Origin: Eukaryota sp. TZLM1-RC
Taxonomy: Eukaryota; Metamonada: BaSk clade
NCBI GenBank assembly: GCA_040285825.1
Contig: JAUPSS010000004.1
Coordinates: 5,773,658-5,837,657 of the forward strand
Direction: 5' to 3'
DNA: 64,000 nt
Position 1 is the stretch's first letter; the number at the start of each line of letters is the position of its first letter. The position numbers and the translations under genes were made by a program. The notes under the pieces are model-generated. The model had not been told where the DNA came from. It searched no databases and worked only from the letters and a program-made list of their open reading frames with translations. Below, in pieces: positions 22,936 to 33,490 of the stretch.

Positions 22936-23283
22936 ATGTGTAAACACATCGTCAATGCTCAAGTTTCTATCCGCACCCCTTGTTGTAAACGTTGGTTTGA
23001 CTGTCCTCAATGTCATGCCGACTGTACAGACCACGAAATGCAAAAAACTACTGAACTTGTCTTAGCATGTAAAAAGTGTAAGAAGGTCTTTAGAGTGGAC
23101 TTGGGGGACCCTGAAGCAGACGAGGCTGACCACTTCTGTCCTCACTGTGACAACTGCTATGTTCTTGACGCTGTGACGAATGAAGATGTAGAGGAAGAAA
23201 AGACCCTTCTTTCCTTTGAAAAGTCCTTAGATAAGCCAGTCTATGACCCCAGAATGGCCGAGAATAGTTTTCCATTGAGTTAG
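22936..23283 (+). CDS. CHY-type zinc-finger protein, small
   Basis: A 115-residue protein packed with metal ligands: CKH at residues 2-4, CC at 16-17, CPQCHADCTDH at 23-33, CKKC at 45-48 and HFCPHCDNC at 66-74. This is the pattern of the CHY zinc-finger family, which binds three zinc ions. Members include yeast Hot13, a zinc remover in the mitochondrial intermembrane space, and RING proteins such as PIRH2. No RING follows here, so it is of the short kind. The acidic C-terminal tail (residues 83-115) has no known domain. The exact role is not known. Confidence 0.75.
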   Translation: MCKHIVNAQVSIRTPCCKRWFDCPQCHADCTDHEMQKTTELVLACKKCKKVFRVDLGDPEADEADHFCPHCDNCYVLDAVTNEDVEEEKTLLSFEKSLDKPVYDPRMAENSFPLS

Positions 23284-24130
23284 GACTTGGTTGTTTGGGA
23301 ACATCCTAGGAATGCTCTGGTGACATTGTAGTCTTACTGTGAGACTGTTGCCTGTGGATTTGTATTAGTAAAATATCTTATTTTTTATTTTTATGTTACA
23401 TCTTTAAGGTTACTTTGGTATCGTTTGAACAGTCCATTTAGTAGTCAATACAACAGTCAATACGTTACATAATTCATGAAAACAAACCCTTGGCTGCTTT
23501 ATGTCAAAATGTTCTACTCATTAACCCATTCCATTTACAGAATTTATTGATTTTGAATTCGAAAAACAAGTAGCAATAACACTGCTTCAGGTATACAATC
23601 GCATTCAATTGTGCCGATTGTACCTATAACACATTTGTCAAAAATTGCGCTTTAAACAAAACTCTTGAGCTAATGAAATAACAACAAGAGGTCACATTGA
23701 TGATTCTTGAATTGATTGCTTTTATTCTATTTCATTTTTAGTTGAACGTTGATAGATAACAAAATAAAAAATAACCCTAATGTGTTGAAATTCAATGAAC
23801 CCAGAATTCCTCTACAAACTCATGCAATAATTGATGTACAGTGTTGGGAAAAACACAACTCAAAAACTTGACTTAGTCCTATTCGAGTTGGAGTGAAGTT
23901 CAGACATTTTTGATTTTAATACACTTATATTAAAATTGAACCATTCATCAATTAAGTTACACTTCAAAATACAGCATTTATATTGTTTCAATTTGTGGCG
24001 AGATTTTGAAGTAATGATTCTATTGCCTGTAACAAAGAGTTTTACTGGGGTGCAGCGTAATTGGACAGAGATGGGAATTTCGAGTTTAAGTTTACTTTAA
24101 CCCAGTTTCAAGTTTTGGACCTTCTCATGA
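23284..24130. other. Intergenic, no gene seen
   Basis: About 850 bp of AT-rich sequence between the CHY gene and the end of Fanzor copy A. I see no coding frame, tRNA or repeat that I recognise. Confidence 0.5.
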
Positions 24131-25616
24131 GGAAATTCCCATAAGTAGACGATCAATTATCGTGCGTAATAATTGCTAAAACTATTTACCATGCAGTTAT
24201 TAAGGCCTCTCTTTATCACTCATTCTGGCTTCAGTTATTGCAAACATATTCATACAAGGCAGTTTATTTCTATTGAAATGCTTTGGTGAGCCCTTGTTGC
24301 TGAGTCTACAACCCTTACTCTTACAAGCTAATAAACGATGACATGTAGTAACAGGAGTCTTTTCTCTCTTATAGAATCTGAGATTGGGTACCCTCAAAAA
24401 TGTATTCACCTTTTCAAAGCAAACAGGCCATTTTGCTGAAGTGAAAATTTCATCAATCATCAATTTCCCAAATCCATTTCTTTTCAGAAATTGAATCCAT
24501 TCAATGCCTCGAATAGGTTTATGATGTTTCAAATGCTCGGAACGTTGTTTATTATAATCACCCGTTAGAGGTAAAGTAGCCTTTCGTTTGCAAAACTGTT
24601 GAACAATGTTTAACAACCAACATTCAGTCTTTTGCTTGTGAATAAACACTTGCATTTTATTAATGCTCCACAAGTCAAGACTGTAAAAGTCAATTGTCAA
24701 GAAAAACTTACCGAAGTTTGGCATCCACAAAGTTGGAAAATTCATAAAAGTTGTTGAATTGGCAGCAAACGCGGATAATTCGGTGTTTGCATTTTATTAG
24801 ACTATTTTATTTGGTTCCTGTCGTAAACTACCTCAGTATACTATGTCGCCCATTGTTTTTGTTTTTCATTAATCCTACTTTTCAAAGACGAGGATATTTG
24901 ATTCATTCTCAACCATTTGAATTTCTTGTCTTGATTGATCACCCGACTATTACTTTGCTGTTCAGTTTCATGTTCAGGAACCATGGCTAATTCTTGATCC
25001 GTTTTTTTACTCTCAGAATACAATAAATAACGTTTTCTAGCATCGCAAACAACAATTTGTTAATCTTAAAAGGTATCAACATCAAGATCACTAATATATA
25101 AATCAGAAATACTAGCCTTGTTGTCTGGCTTACATTTTTGATTTTGTAAATCCCGATGAACAAATTCCACTGAATTATTAGAACTATTCGTGTGGATAAT
25201 GTTGTTGATTTTATAAATCTTCTGTTTGAACATTGGTTGGATTAAATCGAGAATATTGGACCAAAGGTCAACTTGCTCTGGTGTCTTGAATCAATGCACA
25301 TGAACATGTGTATTGACCATCTTTAATCTCTGTTTAGGCAAACAATCATCCATCAATGTTTGACTGATTATTGTCTTTATTGGCCAAAAAGTGCAATACT
25401 CTACCCCCCTGGAAGGATCAGAACGACGATTCCGTTCGGAAACCCAGGCTCTGACCTTGCGTTTATTCCTGTAAAGCAGGACGACTGTCCCGACCCAGGA
25501 GTTCGGGAGGAAGAACTCGGCTGTTCTGTGAAGATCAGGTTGAAGGAGGAGGTGGGAACAGAGTCCGTCACCTCGTTATCCTTTTCCTCCTTTTGCTGCC
25601 CCATGATGTTAGAAGA
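24131..25616 (-). mobile_element. Fanzor family 1 element, copy A, internally deleted
   Basis: A 1.5-kb deletion derivative of the element at 34649-38300. It keeps both ends: the 5' end (TCTTCTAACATC on the minus strand, then MGQQKEEKDNEVTDSVP) and the 3' end (hairpin and GGAAATTCCC at 24131-24140). Sequence matching 35925-38085 of copy B is gone, including the repeats, the 2A motif and about 500 residues of the nuclease protein. The remaining C-terminal frame (24200-24745) is damaged. The first zinc-finger Cys is Trp (AKWPVC), and RuvC-I reads CDARKRYLLY. The RuvC-III site is Asn (NRNKLPCMNM). Its 5' end is 98 nt from the helicase start codon. Confidence 0.8.
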
Positions 25617-25714
25617 TTGTGAAATATTTTTGATCTTTAGGTAAGTGAGTACCTTAGTATATATAAAATAGAATTAAATATAATTATCTTTATCCAAACC
25701 CATCTCACCTTATA

Positions 25715-28700
25715 ATGGGTGTGCAATACTTGTGGACATTTGTTAAGTCACTGAACTTACCCTCCATTGATCTCAATGCTCACCAAGCTGAACCCCTAAC
25801 AATTGCATTGGACTATGCTAGTTTTCTTCGTGTATTTGAGTCCAACTTCCAAGAACACTGGTATTTTGGTCTTTCCCTACCTTCTCTCCATGATACTTTT
25901 CTCGAACTGTTTTCTCAACTAAACAGCCGCAACATTATCTTTCACTTTTACCATGAACACGAGTCCTCTCACTCCAACTTATCCCAACTCAAATCTAAGG
26001 AAAGGTCTGCAAGAGGGGAGCAACGAGTTGATTCTTTCACAAAGTTTTCTTCTCTCTCAGCCACTCCTTCTTCCCCTATCCCATCTTCCCAAAAGTCTGA
26101 CTACATTTTCAACTCTTTGACAGACCTAACCCTCATGCGGGCCATTGTCGCTTCTAATATGCCTCTCTCTTTATACCGTGCAGAAGGTGATATTGTACTG
26201 GCACAAAAAGTAGCTGAAGGTGCTCACTTTGGAGTTTTGTCATCAGATTCTGATTTCATTATTTTTGAAAATTCTAACTGGATTATTCAACAATTATTGC
26301 CAAATTGGGTAAAGCTGGTTGAATTATTGAAAAATAACCAGCCTGTATTGGTAAATTACGTCTCTAACCAATGGTTCAGGGAATATATGGGACTGAGTCA
26401 ATCAAAATTGATTGATTTTTCAGTTTTATTGGGGAATGATTTTACTAAGCAAATTATCAACTCAATTAATTGTGAATTGACAAATTTGAATGGTAAAAAT
26501 AGGTTATTAAAAGTAGTTCAACTTGTCAAACAAGCCGAAAATTTGGAAGAAATTGAAGAATGGGATCGTTTCGTCAAAATTGAACCAAATTTACCTCACA
26601 TTCGTCGGGAATGTGTTTCTATTTTTAGTAACAATTATTTCAGTGCTTGGGATTTGATTGATTTTTATCACGATTGTTCTTCAGTGAATGAATCTGTTTC
26701 TCAAATATTCAAAACTATTCTGGACACCAAATTTTTGGCAGATGAGCTCTATTACCGTCCTACTTTATCATTTAATCAAATTCAATCAAATTCGTTAATA
26801 CATACGGCAGATTTTTCAATTCCTCTGTATACAGGATGTTTTTTCATTTATAAATATTTATTTGATTATCGTCTCTATGAGTTTGAAGTACGAGAAAAAG
26901 GTCACTTGTGTTCAGTACCAATCAATCAAACTTTGATTTTTGACCCTTCCGATTGGGTTCTTGATTACGTTTCCCAGTCATTAATCCATGGAGATCTTCA
27001 TACCAAGTTTTCAGTTTTGTTCGAACATTTTGCTTTTTGGGCAGATGCACCTAATTCTAAAGTTTTGTTGTTAGATGAATCACTTAATGAAACAGTTGAA
27101 AAATTAACTACATTTTTTCCAGGAATAAGTACTTTAATTCTACTTATTCGGTATCTAACTTTAAGATCATTTGCTTCGAATATTAAAGTTGAATTTATGT
27201 CCATTTCGGATATTGTGTTACTTGTCATGTTTGTGATTAGTTCATATTTGATTGGTGACGATGATGATTTGATTGGAGACGAGGGTCCAGAACGGATCAC
27301 TACCGATCCAAATTTTTATGGAATTTTCAAGTCAAAGCTTATTGAAGATTGTTGCTCCCAAATTTTGAAATTGTCAACAATATTTCAAATTTCTTCTTGT
27401 TATGAAATTCTTTCTTTTTTAGATTTTTCTTTTTTAACTCAATTATATTCTCAATTTGACCACAATCTTTCTTTCCAAAATTTTGAAAGTTGTGCCAAAT
27501 TTTGTTGGGATTTCTTGAGCTCTTTTCCTGAACTCACTGATTATATTGCTGATTACGAAGCAGAAATTTTCAAGTATGCAGCACTTGTTTTCAAATCAAC
27601 GCTGAATGATCTCTTTTCAGATCATCATCTACAGTGGAGTAATGACCTTCATCCGTCTAACGATTCTTCATTACCAGCAATTATTAATTATGAATGTGCT
27701 GAAACTACTTGTAATGAAATAAGCAAAAAGTCTTGGAATGCAATTTTGAAAATTTCAGATCTCCCAATATTTCAGAAACAATCAGAATTGATTGACGCGA
27801 TCTCCTCTAACAATGTCGTTACAGTCACAGGACAAACAGGCTCAGGAAAAACCACAATGTTACCCTTATTACTATTAGCAATGTATCCCATGTCTAGAGT
27901 TATTGTTACTCAGCCAAGAAGAATAGCAGCGATCAGAGCAGCTGAAAGACTCTCTGTTCTGCTCGGTACTCAATTGGGAAGTATTGTCGGTTATAGAATC
28001 AAAGGGGAATCGGCCATCACTAAGTCAACTCAAATTGAGTTTCAAACTGTTGGTTATACTTTACAGTCGATATCACATCATCCATCACGTGCTTCGACTG
28101 TAGACTTTTACATTTGTGATGAAGTTCATGAACGTAGTATTGACTGTGATATGACGTTAACAATGTTGCGTCGGTTACTGTACCGATGTCAATCAAAATT
28201 GATTATCACATCAGCAACTTTACAGGTTGAAATTTTCACCAAATATTTCAGTTTGCTCAACAACCATAAGCCGATACCTACCATTGATGGTGGTAGCAAA
28301 CTTTATCCTGTGAACATTTATCACCTTGATGAGTTGCATTCATGCCATTTATTAAAAGGAATCCGTCTCACAAATTTGGAGAAGAAAAGCAGGTTTTCAG
28401 TTGATTATGATTTAATTTGTTCAATTATTAAAAAGGTTGCCAAGCTTAATGAAACTATTTTAGTTTTTCTGGCTGGAATAGACCAAATTGAAGACTTGCA
28501 TGAGCAATTGACGCAGCTCAAGTTAACTTTAAACTTTGAATTAGAAATTGCTGTCATTTATGGGTTCCTTTCCCCCTCAGAACAGCAAGTTGCCTTATCC
28601 AAACCCAAAACTAATCAATCAAAAGTCGTGATTGCCACCAACATTGCAGAATCTTCCGTTACAGTTCAAGGGGTTACTTCAGTCATTGACACTGGTTTTC

Positions 28701-30823
28701 ACAAAACGTTGGTCCACTCTAAGGGCAAAATGGCCTTGGAGTTGTGTCAAATAGGAAAGAGTTCCGCTGTTCAAAGAGCTGGTAGAAGCGGTAGACTTTC
28801 CCCTGGAGTTTGTTTTAGGTTGTATACGTCATCTGATTACGCGACAAGGCCGGAATTTGATTCTCCAGAGGTTTTGACAGCTCCTTTAAGTAAAGTAATT
28901 CTTTCAATTAAATCAACAGTTCCGGGAAGGCCAAGCGCTTTTCTATTCGAATTACCCCAAGCTCCAAGTCCAGGGGCTTTAAAGTCTGCCATTAAAACAC
29001 TTTATGTTGAACGTTGTATTGTTGGCAATTCAGAATTATCACCACTTACATCATTTGGACATTTAATCAACTCTTTACCAATGGACATTTCGATCTGCAG
29101 GTTGATTCAGGTTGGACTTTCTCTTAATCGTATTGTTGAATCTTTACTCATGGTTGCTATCATTACTTGTAAAGATATTTATTATCAGGCAAATTCACTT
29201 TTTTTGTCTTTAAATCATTTTATGAAAAGAAAGTCTGAATTAACAAGTGCTAGAATAGGTTACGCTGAACCTCATTTTTCTGATATTTATTCATCTTTTT
29301 CTGCTCTATATGACTTTTTCCTGTCACAAACCAAGGGTATTGTTGATCCTGGCAGATGCAAACATGTCTTGTCTACTGTCAGGGATTTGGCCAGTCGGAT
29401 ACTGTCTTGTCAGCAATATTTCAATATTTCGAATGAAACTCTCCAAAATTTGGAACATTGTGTCAAGGGTGAAATTTTGGAGGAGTTTGATCCCAAAATA
29501 TGGCAGACACTGTTGATTTGTGGTGTTTCTCAAAATTTGTTAATGCCCAAATTTTCCAATATTCAAGACCAAAATTTAGCTGATCTCATCAAAATATTTG
29601 TTCTTGAAGGCAAACCAGAATACAAGATTAACAAAAAACTGCAATGTGTAGTAGAAGTTGATAAGGTAAAGTTAAGTCAGCAATCTGTCAATAGGATTCT
29701 CAAAGGAAATTCACTCGTGGGTCCATTATTTTACCTGGAAGGCAAAAATAGTCTTGCTGACCGTGGATATTTAGTAACTAGGTCTTCTAAAGCAGCTAGA
29801 AGCCTTTTGAGTTGCTGTACCAAGGGTAATGTGCTTTCGTTTCCGTTTAACCAGTCTACATTGGACTTCATTATTGAAACAGAAGACAGGATTGCGAAAA
29901 GAAATACTAATAGTTCAATTCACATGTTCCAATGTTTAAAACAACTTGAAAGTAATGTTTTCTCCATTGTTTTCAAAAAACCAAAAAGAATTCGTCATTT
30001 AAAATTCAACCAGCCACCTTCAAATAAAGTTGTCAGAATGGATAGTAATTCTGTCTGTGGAAATTTGTCATTTTATGACTTTAGCAAACCTGAATTGATT
30101 TTTGGTGCCTTTTATTCAACAATAACAGCAGCAGCAGGCACTTTTCCTTTAAACTTGGTTCTAGTTGAGGCTTCTTTATTGACCGAATTTCTTTGGCTGT
30201 CATCCATTCCTAACCCTAATCAATCTGTCGTATTGAAGGTTTCTTCAGCTCATATCACTAGTGTGGTATCTGGAGATGGAAATATTGTTGAATTAAAAAG
30301 ACCTTTTCCACTTAATTTGATTCCCTGTGTGAATAATTTCAGAGTTTTGAAATCTATTGCTGATCATTATTCAATAACACTTAACCTAAATCATCTTGAA
30401 GACACGTTATCCCAGATTGATAAGCAACAACCACCTGTCACTATTGATCCCAATTCGTCACAGTCAATTTGTCCCAAAATAGAGCAAAATAATGTCCAAA
30501 ATTTTGGTTTTCTAAGGTTAGCTCCTTTTCTATTTGAAATCAATCAAGTTAATTGTGGAGTATGTGGTAATTACGAATGTGAAATTTGCTCTATTATCAA
30601 TAGCAATTCGGAAAACATTGATATCGATACAATTTTAAACTCAATAGATCAAGATGAATTAGATGAAACAACATGTGATTTATTAAACCCCCTAGAAAGC
30701 AGTGATTTTGGCATTATGGACATTGTTGAAGCTGTAGATGCCCTGGGTGTCTCTCCGAGTAAGTCAAAGAAGAAGAAAGATAAGAAGAAAAAAGAAAGGA
30801 AAAACAAGAAACAAGACACTTAG
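25715..30823 (+). CDS. PIN/XPG-like nuclease domain fused to DEAH RNA helicase
   Basis: One uninterrupted 1702-residue frame. Residues 1-250 look like an XPG/Asteroid-type PIN fold: LDYASFLRV (Asp33), YRAEGDIVLAQKVAEGA (Glu157, Asp159), LSSDSDFIIFE (Asp178, Asp180) and IDFSVLLGNDFT (Asp242). These are the acidic positions used for metal binding in FEN1 relatives. From about residue 690 a DEAH/RHA helicase follows: GQTGSGKT at 706-713 (Walker A), TQPRRIAA, DEVHERS at 802-808 (Walker B; DEVH), SAT at 833-835, IATNIAESSVT, and QRAGRSGR at 1020-1027. After that come winged-helix and OB-like regions and a CxxCx4CxxC cluster near 1615-1626. The C-terminal tail is Lys-rich and nucleus- or nucleolus-like. 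It likely unwinds and perhaps cleaves RNA. I know no standard family with this order. Confidence 0.8.
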   Translation: MGVQYLWTFVKSLNLPSIDLNAHQAEPLTIALDYASFLRVFESNFQEHWYFGLSLPSLHDTFLELFSQLNSRNIIFHFYHEHESSHSNLSQLKSKERSARGEQRVDSFTKFSSLSATPSSPIPSSQKSDYIFNSLTDLTLMRAIVASNMPLSLYRAEGDIVLAQKVAEGAHFGVLSSDSDFIIFENSNWIIQQLLPNWVKLVELLKNNQPVLVNYVSNQWFREYMGLSQSKLIDFSVLLGNDFTKQIINSINCELTNLNGKNRLLKVVQLVKQAENLEEIEEWDRFVKIEPNLPHIRRECVSIFSNNYFSAWDLIDFYHDCSSVNESVSQIFKTILDTKFLADELYYRPTLSFNQIQSNSLIHTADFSIPLYTGCFFIYKYLFDYRLYEFEVREKGHLCSVPINQTLIFDPSDWVLDYVSQSLIHGDLHTKFSVLFEHFAFWADAPNSKVLLLDESLNETVEKLTTFFPGISTLILLIRYLTLRSFASNIKVEFMSISDIVLLVMFVISSYLIGDDDDLIGDEGPERITTDPNFYGIFKSKLIEDCCSQILKLSTIFQISSCYEILSFLDFSFLTQLYSQFDHNLSFQNFESCAKFCWDFLSSFPELTDYIADYEAEIFKYAALVFKSTLNDLFSDHHLQWSNDLHPSNDSSLPAIINYECAETTCNEISKKSWNAILKISDLPIFQKQSELIDAISSNNVVTVTGQTGSGKTTMLPLLLLAMYPMSRVIVTQPRRIAAIRAAERLSVLLGTQLGSIVGYRIKGESAITKSTQIEFQTVGYTLQSISHHPSRASTVDFYICDEVHERSIDCDMTLTMLRRLLYRCQSKLIITSATLQVEIFTKYFSLLNNHKPIPTIDGGSKLYPVNIYHLDELHSCHLLKGIRLTNLEKKSRFSVDYDLICSIIKKVAKLNETILVFLAGIDQIEDLHEQLTQLKLTLNFELEIAVIYGFLSPSEQQVALSKPKTNQSKVVIATNIAESSVTVQGVTSVIDTGFHKTLVHSKGKMALELCQIGKSSAVQRAGRSGRLSPGVCFRLYTSSDYATRPEFDSPEVLTAPLSKVILSIKSTVPGRPSAFLFELPQAPSPGALKSAIKTLYVERCIVGNSELSPLTSFGHLINSLPMDISICRLIQVGLSLNRIVESLLMVAIITCKDIYYQANSLFLSLNHFMKRKSELTSARIGYAEPHFSDIYSSFSALYDFFLSQTKGIVDPGRCKHVLSTVRDLASRILSCQQYFNISNETLQNLEHCVKGEILEEFDPKIWQTLLICGVSQNLLMPKFSNIQDQNLADLIKIFVLEGKPEYKINKKLQCVVEVDKVKLSQQSVNRILKGNSLVGPLFYLEGKNSLADRGYLVTRSSKAARSLLSCCTKGNVLSFPFNQSTLDFIIETEDRIAKRNTNSSIHMFQCLKQLESNVFSIVFKKPKRIRHLKFNQPPSNKVVRMDSNSVCGNLSFYDFSKPELIFGAFYSTITAAAGTFPLNLVLVEASLLTEFLWLSSIPNPNQSVVLKVSSAHITSVVSGDGNIVELKRPFPLNLIPCVNNFRVLKSIADHYSITLNLNHLEDTLSQIDKQQPPVTIDPNSSQSICPKIEQNNVQNFGFLRLAPFLFEINQVNCGVCGNYECEICSIINSNSENIDIDTILNSIDQDELDETTCDLLNPLESSDFGIMDIVEAVDALGVSPSKSKKKKDKKKKERKNKKQDT

Positions 30824-31344
30824 TGTTGTTGGTGTTTTCAGGAATTTTATTGTAGAAACAACTTGATTTTGATATTGGTGAATTCTAAAATATTTTTCAA
30901 AATAGATCTCGATACAGATATTAATTGTTTTTTCCAATAAATCAATGTTTTTGGAGTTGATTGAGTGTGTTTCAACAGAAATTTAGTTCCAAATATTCGA
31001 CATAAACACTAATCTGATTTCATTTAGTTGGATTATTTTGCCCCTGAGCTGGTAGAATTTAGATTTAGACTTTCTGCTATGATTTTCATTTTGGTGTTTT
31101 TTGTTTTTTTGATTTGTAAATCACCACTGCTATAACCATCCCCGTTCTATGCCCTATTTTTTGATTTTCTCATCAAACAACTGAGATGTCACGCATCTGA
31201 AGACAACAAGACACCTGTCTAAACTAATCTGTTCTTGATGAATCATAGGCTTCTCAGCCAATTTATTTTTGGATCATCAGACTATTGTCCTTCGTTGGGT
31301 GAATCATTTCCATTTTCTGTGTTCTCAATTAAATATAAAACTAA
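30824..31344. other. Intergenic, no gene seen
   Basis: Helicase 3' flank (an AATAAA lies near 30938), then AT-rich sequence. No gene recognised. Confidence 0.5.
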
Positions 31345-31900
31345 AGCTCCACATCCTCAAACGCTGTCTCTCCCACTTCAAAACAGATAATTGTTAAAGA
31401 TTCAGAAAATTTCCCAAAAGAAGAGAGTGAATCAGAAATTAATTTCACCATTCCCTTCTAAATTGAAAATACAATCCTGTTTTGCCAGTAAACACGATTG
31501 AAAATTCTTCCAGTTCTTTCCTTTACAACTACAACAAAATCGTCAAGGAAAGCCATAGCAGCCTTACCTAAAGATCCAAGCAAGGAAAAAACAAAGGGAC
31601 ATAAATTATATTGGGCATGAGAATTTTTATTGACAGAGGAAATGGGTTTCGCATATTTAGCAATTTTTTATTTTTCGCCAGCAAGAAGAGGATTATTTAC
31701 ATCTGAGTTAATGAAACGTTCATTGGAAAAATTACAAGGGTCAATGGACATGGCATCTAAAATGGTGAGGCATTTTCGAGTATTAATTTGAATATCAATG
31801 GATCTAAAGAGAAGTTGGTTCGATATGATTTGCGCAAGAAATAAATCTTGTCTTTGATATTATTATTTACTTTTTTTAAATGTAATATAATGTTTAAAAT
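31345..31900 (-). mobile_element. Non-LTR retrotransposon family D tail
   Basis: Minus-strand C-terminal coding end: SNERFINSDVNNPLLAGE, HAQYNLCPFVFSLLGSLGKA, WQNRIVFS, ending FEVGETAFEDVEL. Stops are present. It resembles the end of the family D copy at 18885-20760 and lies next to an inverted family A copy. Confidence 0.7.
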
Positions 31901-31939
31901 TTTATTTTTTAGTAAACTACAACACTTAATAAAAGTAAA

Positions 31940-33340
31940 TCAAAACTTATGGGACGAAATTCATTAAACCATTTTTTCCTCTACCAAATCTTGATCTGAT
32001 CGTTTCCTCGCCATTAATTCTCTTATTCGATGAAAGAACCGAGGCAATCTATTAATTATGGCAAATTGAATTCGTCAGCGCCTTAAAAAGATATCAAATC
32101 TTTTCATTGTTTTTTCTTGCATCATTTTTTGGAAGTCATTCAAAAAAGTTTCTGCATCATCTGATAATTGTCCATTTATCGAAAATGGGAAAGCAATAAA
32201 AACCAGCTGTGTATTTCTATTAGCATTAGCCTCTTCAACATCTTTATCATATTTTCTATGTTTTTCTTTGGCTTTATATTCAAAAGCTTTAACAAGATTA
32301 GGTTTTCTTCTTTGTCATTTACAACATTACAGGAGACAAAATCAACAAAAACCTCAATGGTTTTGTAACCAAATATCACCTTTATCAGCAGAACCATGTT
32401 TGTCTAGTGACAAAGTGTCCCTCAACAAAGGCTTTTCAATTCAGTGGATTTCAGCATTTCTTAGCATATTAAAAACAGTGTCAATGACAGCATCATGTCA
32501 TGAAGAACGATAAGTTATCAATTTCGAACAATTCAGAACATGACGCAAAGTGTGTTGAGGTGAATTCGAACAAATACATGTTTCTTTTGATAGAAGTTGG
32601 TCAATGGGGTTATTCAAATATAATCTCATTTTTGTTATAAATGCTTCATTGATGACACAAAACCTAAACCTTCGTGGCACAATGGTCACAAATAGTGATG
32701 AATCTGATGACTGATTTTCACAAACACCTTTTTCCAATAGCAATGAATAAAGTTGTTGATCTCAAACAGCCGAGCTGCATATATAATTAACTTTTGTTAA
32801 TTTTTGATGTTTGGGGCCACATGTCTAGAGATAAAAGGATTAATAGATCGAAATATATGATTGAATTTGGAATTGAAACAGTGTCTTACTATGGTAAATT
32901 TAATATGTTTCTGCACATCCAATATCATTATTTCGTCATTTTTTCAGAAATAATAGTCAATCTTACAAATAAATGTTTGGAGATTTCAACATTATTGCCT
33001 AGGAACGAACCTAGATGACGAATTGCATTCGAAATAGCTTTGCTTGAATTTCAACTCCATCAATTACTGTTTGAAATCAAAACACATTTAAGTGAGTTGT
33101 TGAAGGTCAATTTTGTTGAATATTTCTTCAAACATAAAGTTGCTTTTTCCACCATCGTTGAGTCGCCTATTGACAATGTAAGTATCTGTAATGAAGGAAA
33201 CATTGTTTGCACTTGAAATAGAATTGGATGAATTGCCAGGCAGAATAGAGGGGCCAAGGGATCTCCTTGCTCAACACCACTGTTTGAACCAAAACAACCA
33301 AACATACTATGTGATTTCATTCTTCACATTAACCCTTCAC
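31940..33340 (-). mobile_element. Non-LTR retrotransposon family A, deleted copy
   Basis: Minus strand. Reverse transcriptase motif B (GVEQGDPLAPLFCLAIHP) is at about 33250, but the YxDD motif is destroyed (reads ILTLSIGD). The thumb remnant HLGSFLGNN follows. The next 350 bp of the family are missing, and coding resumes at MLLEKGVCENQSSDSSLF, CICSNSPQHTLRHVLNC and the endonuclease in broken frames. It ends with the family A 3' UTR. Its 5' end is about 150 nt from the end of CCZ1. Confidence 0.75.
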
Positions 33341-33490
33341 TTTGGTTAAAAAATCAAGTTGACATCTTCCAGACAGATGGTCGTTATAGTAACAAAGAAT
33401 CATAAAAATAGATAAAAAGATATAAAAAAAGACTTAAAAGAGGATTTAAAAAAAGATTTATTATAAACAATATACAAATTTAAAGAAAAA

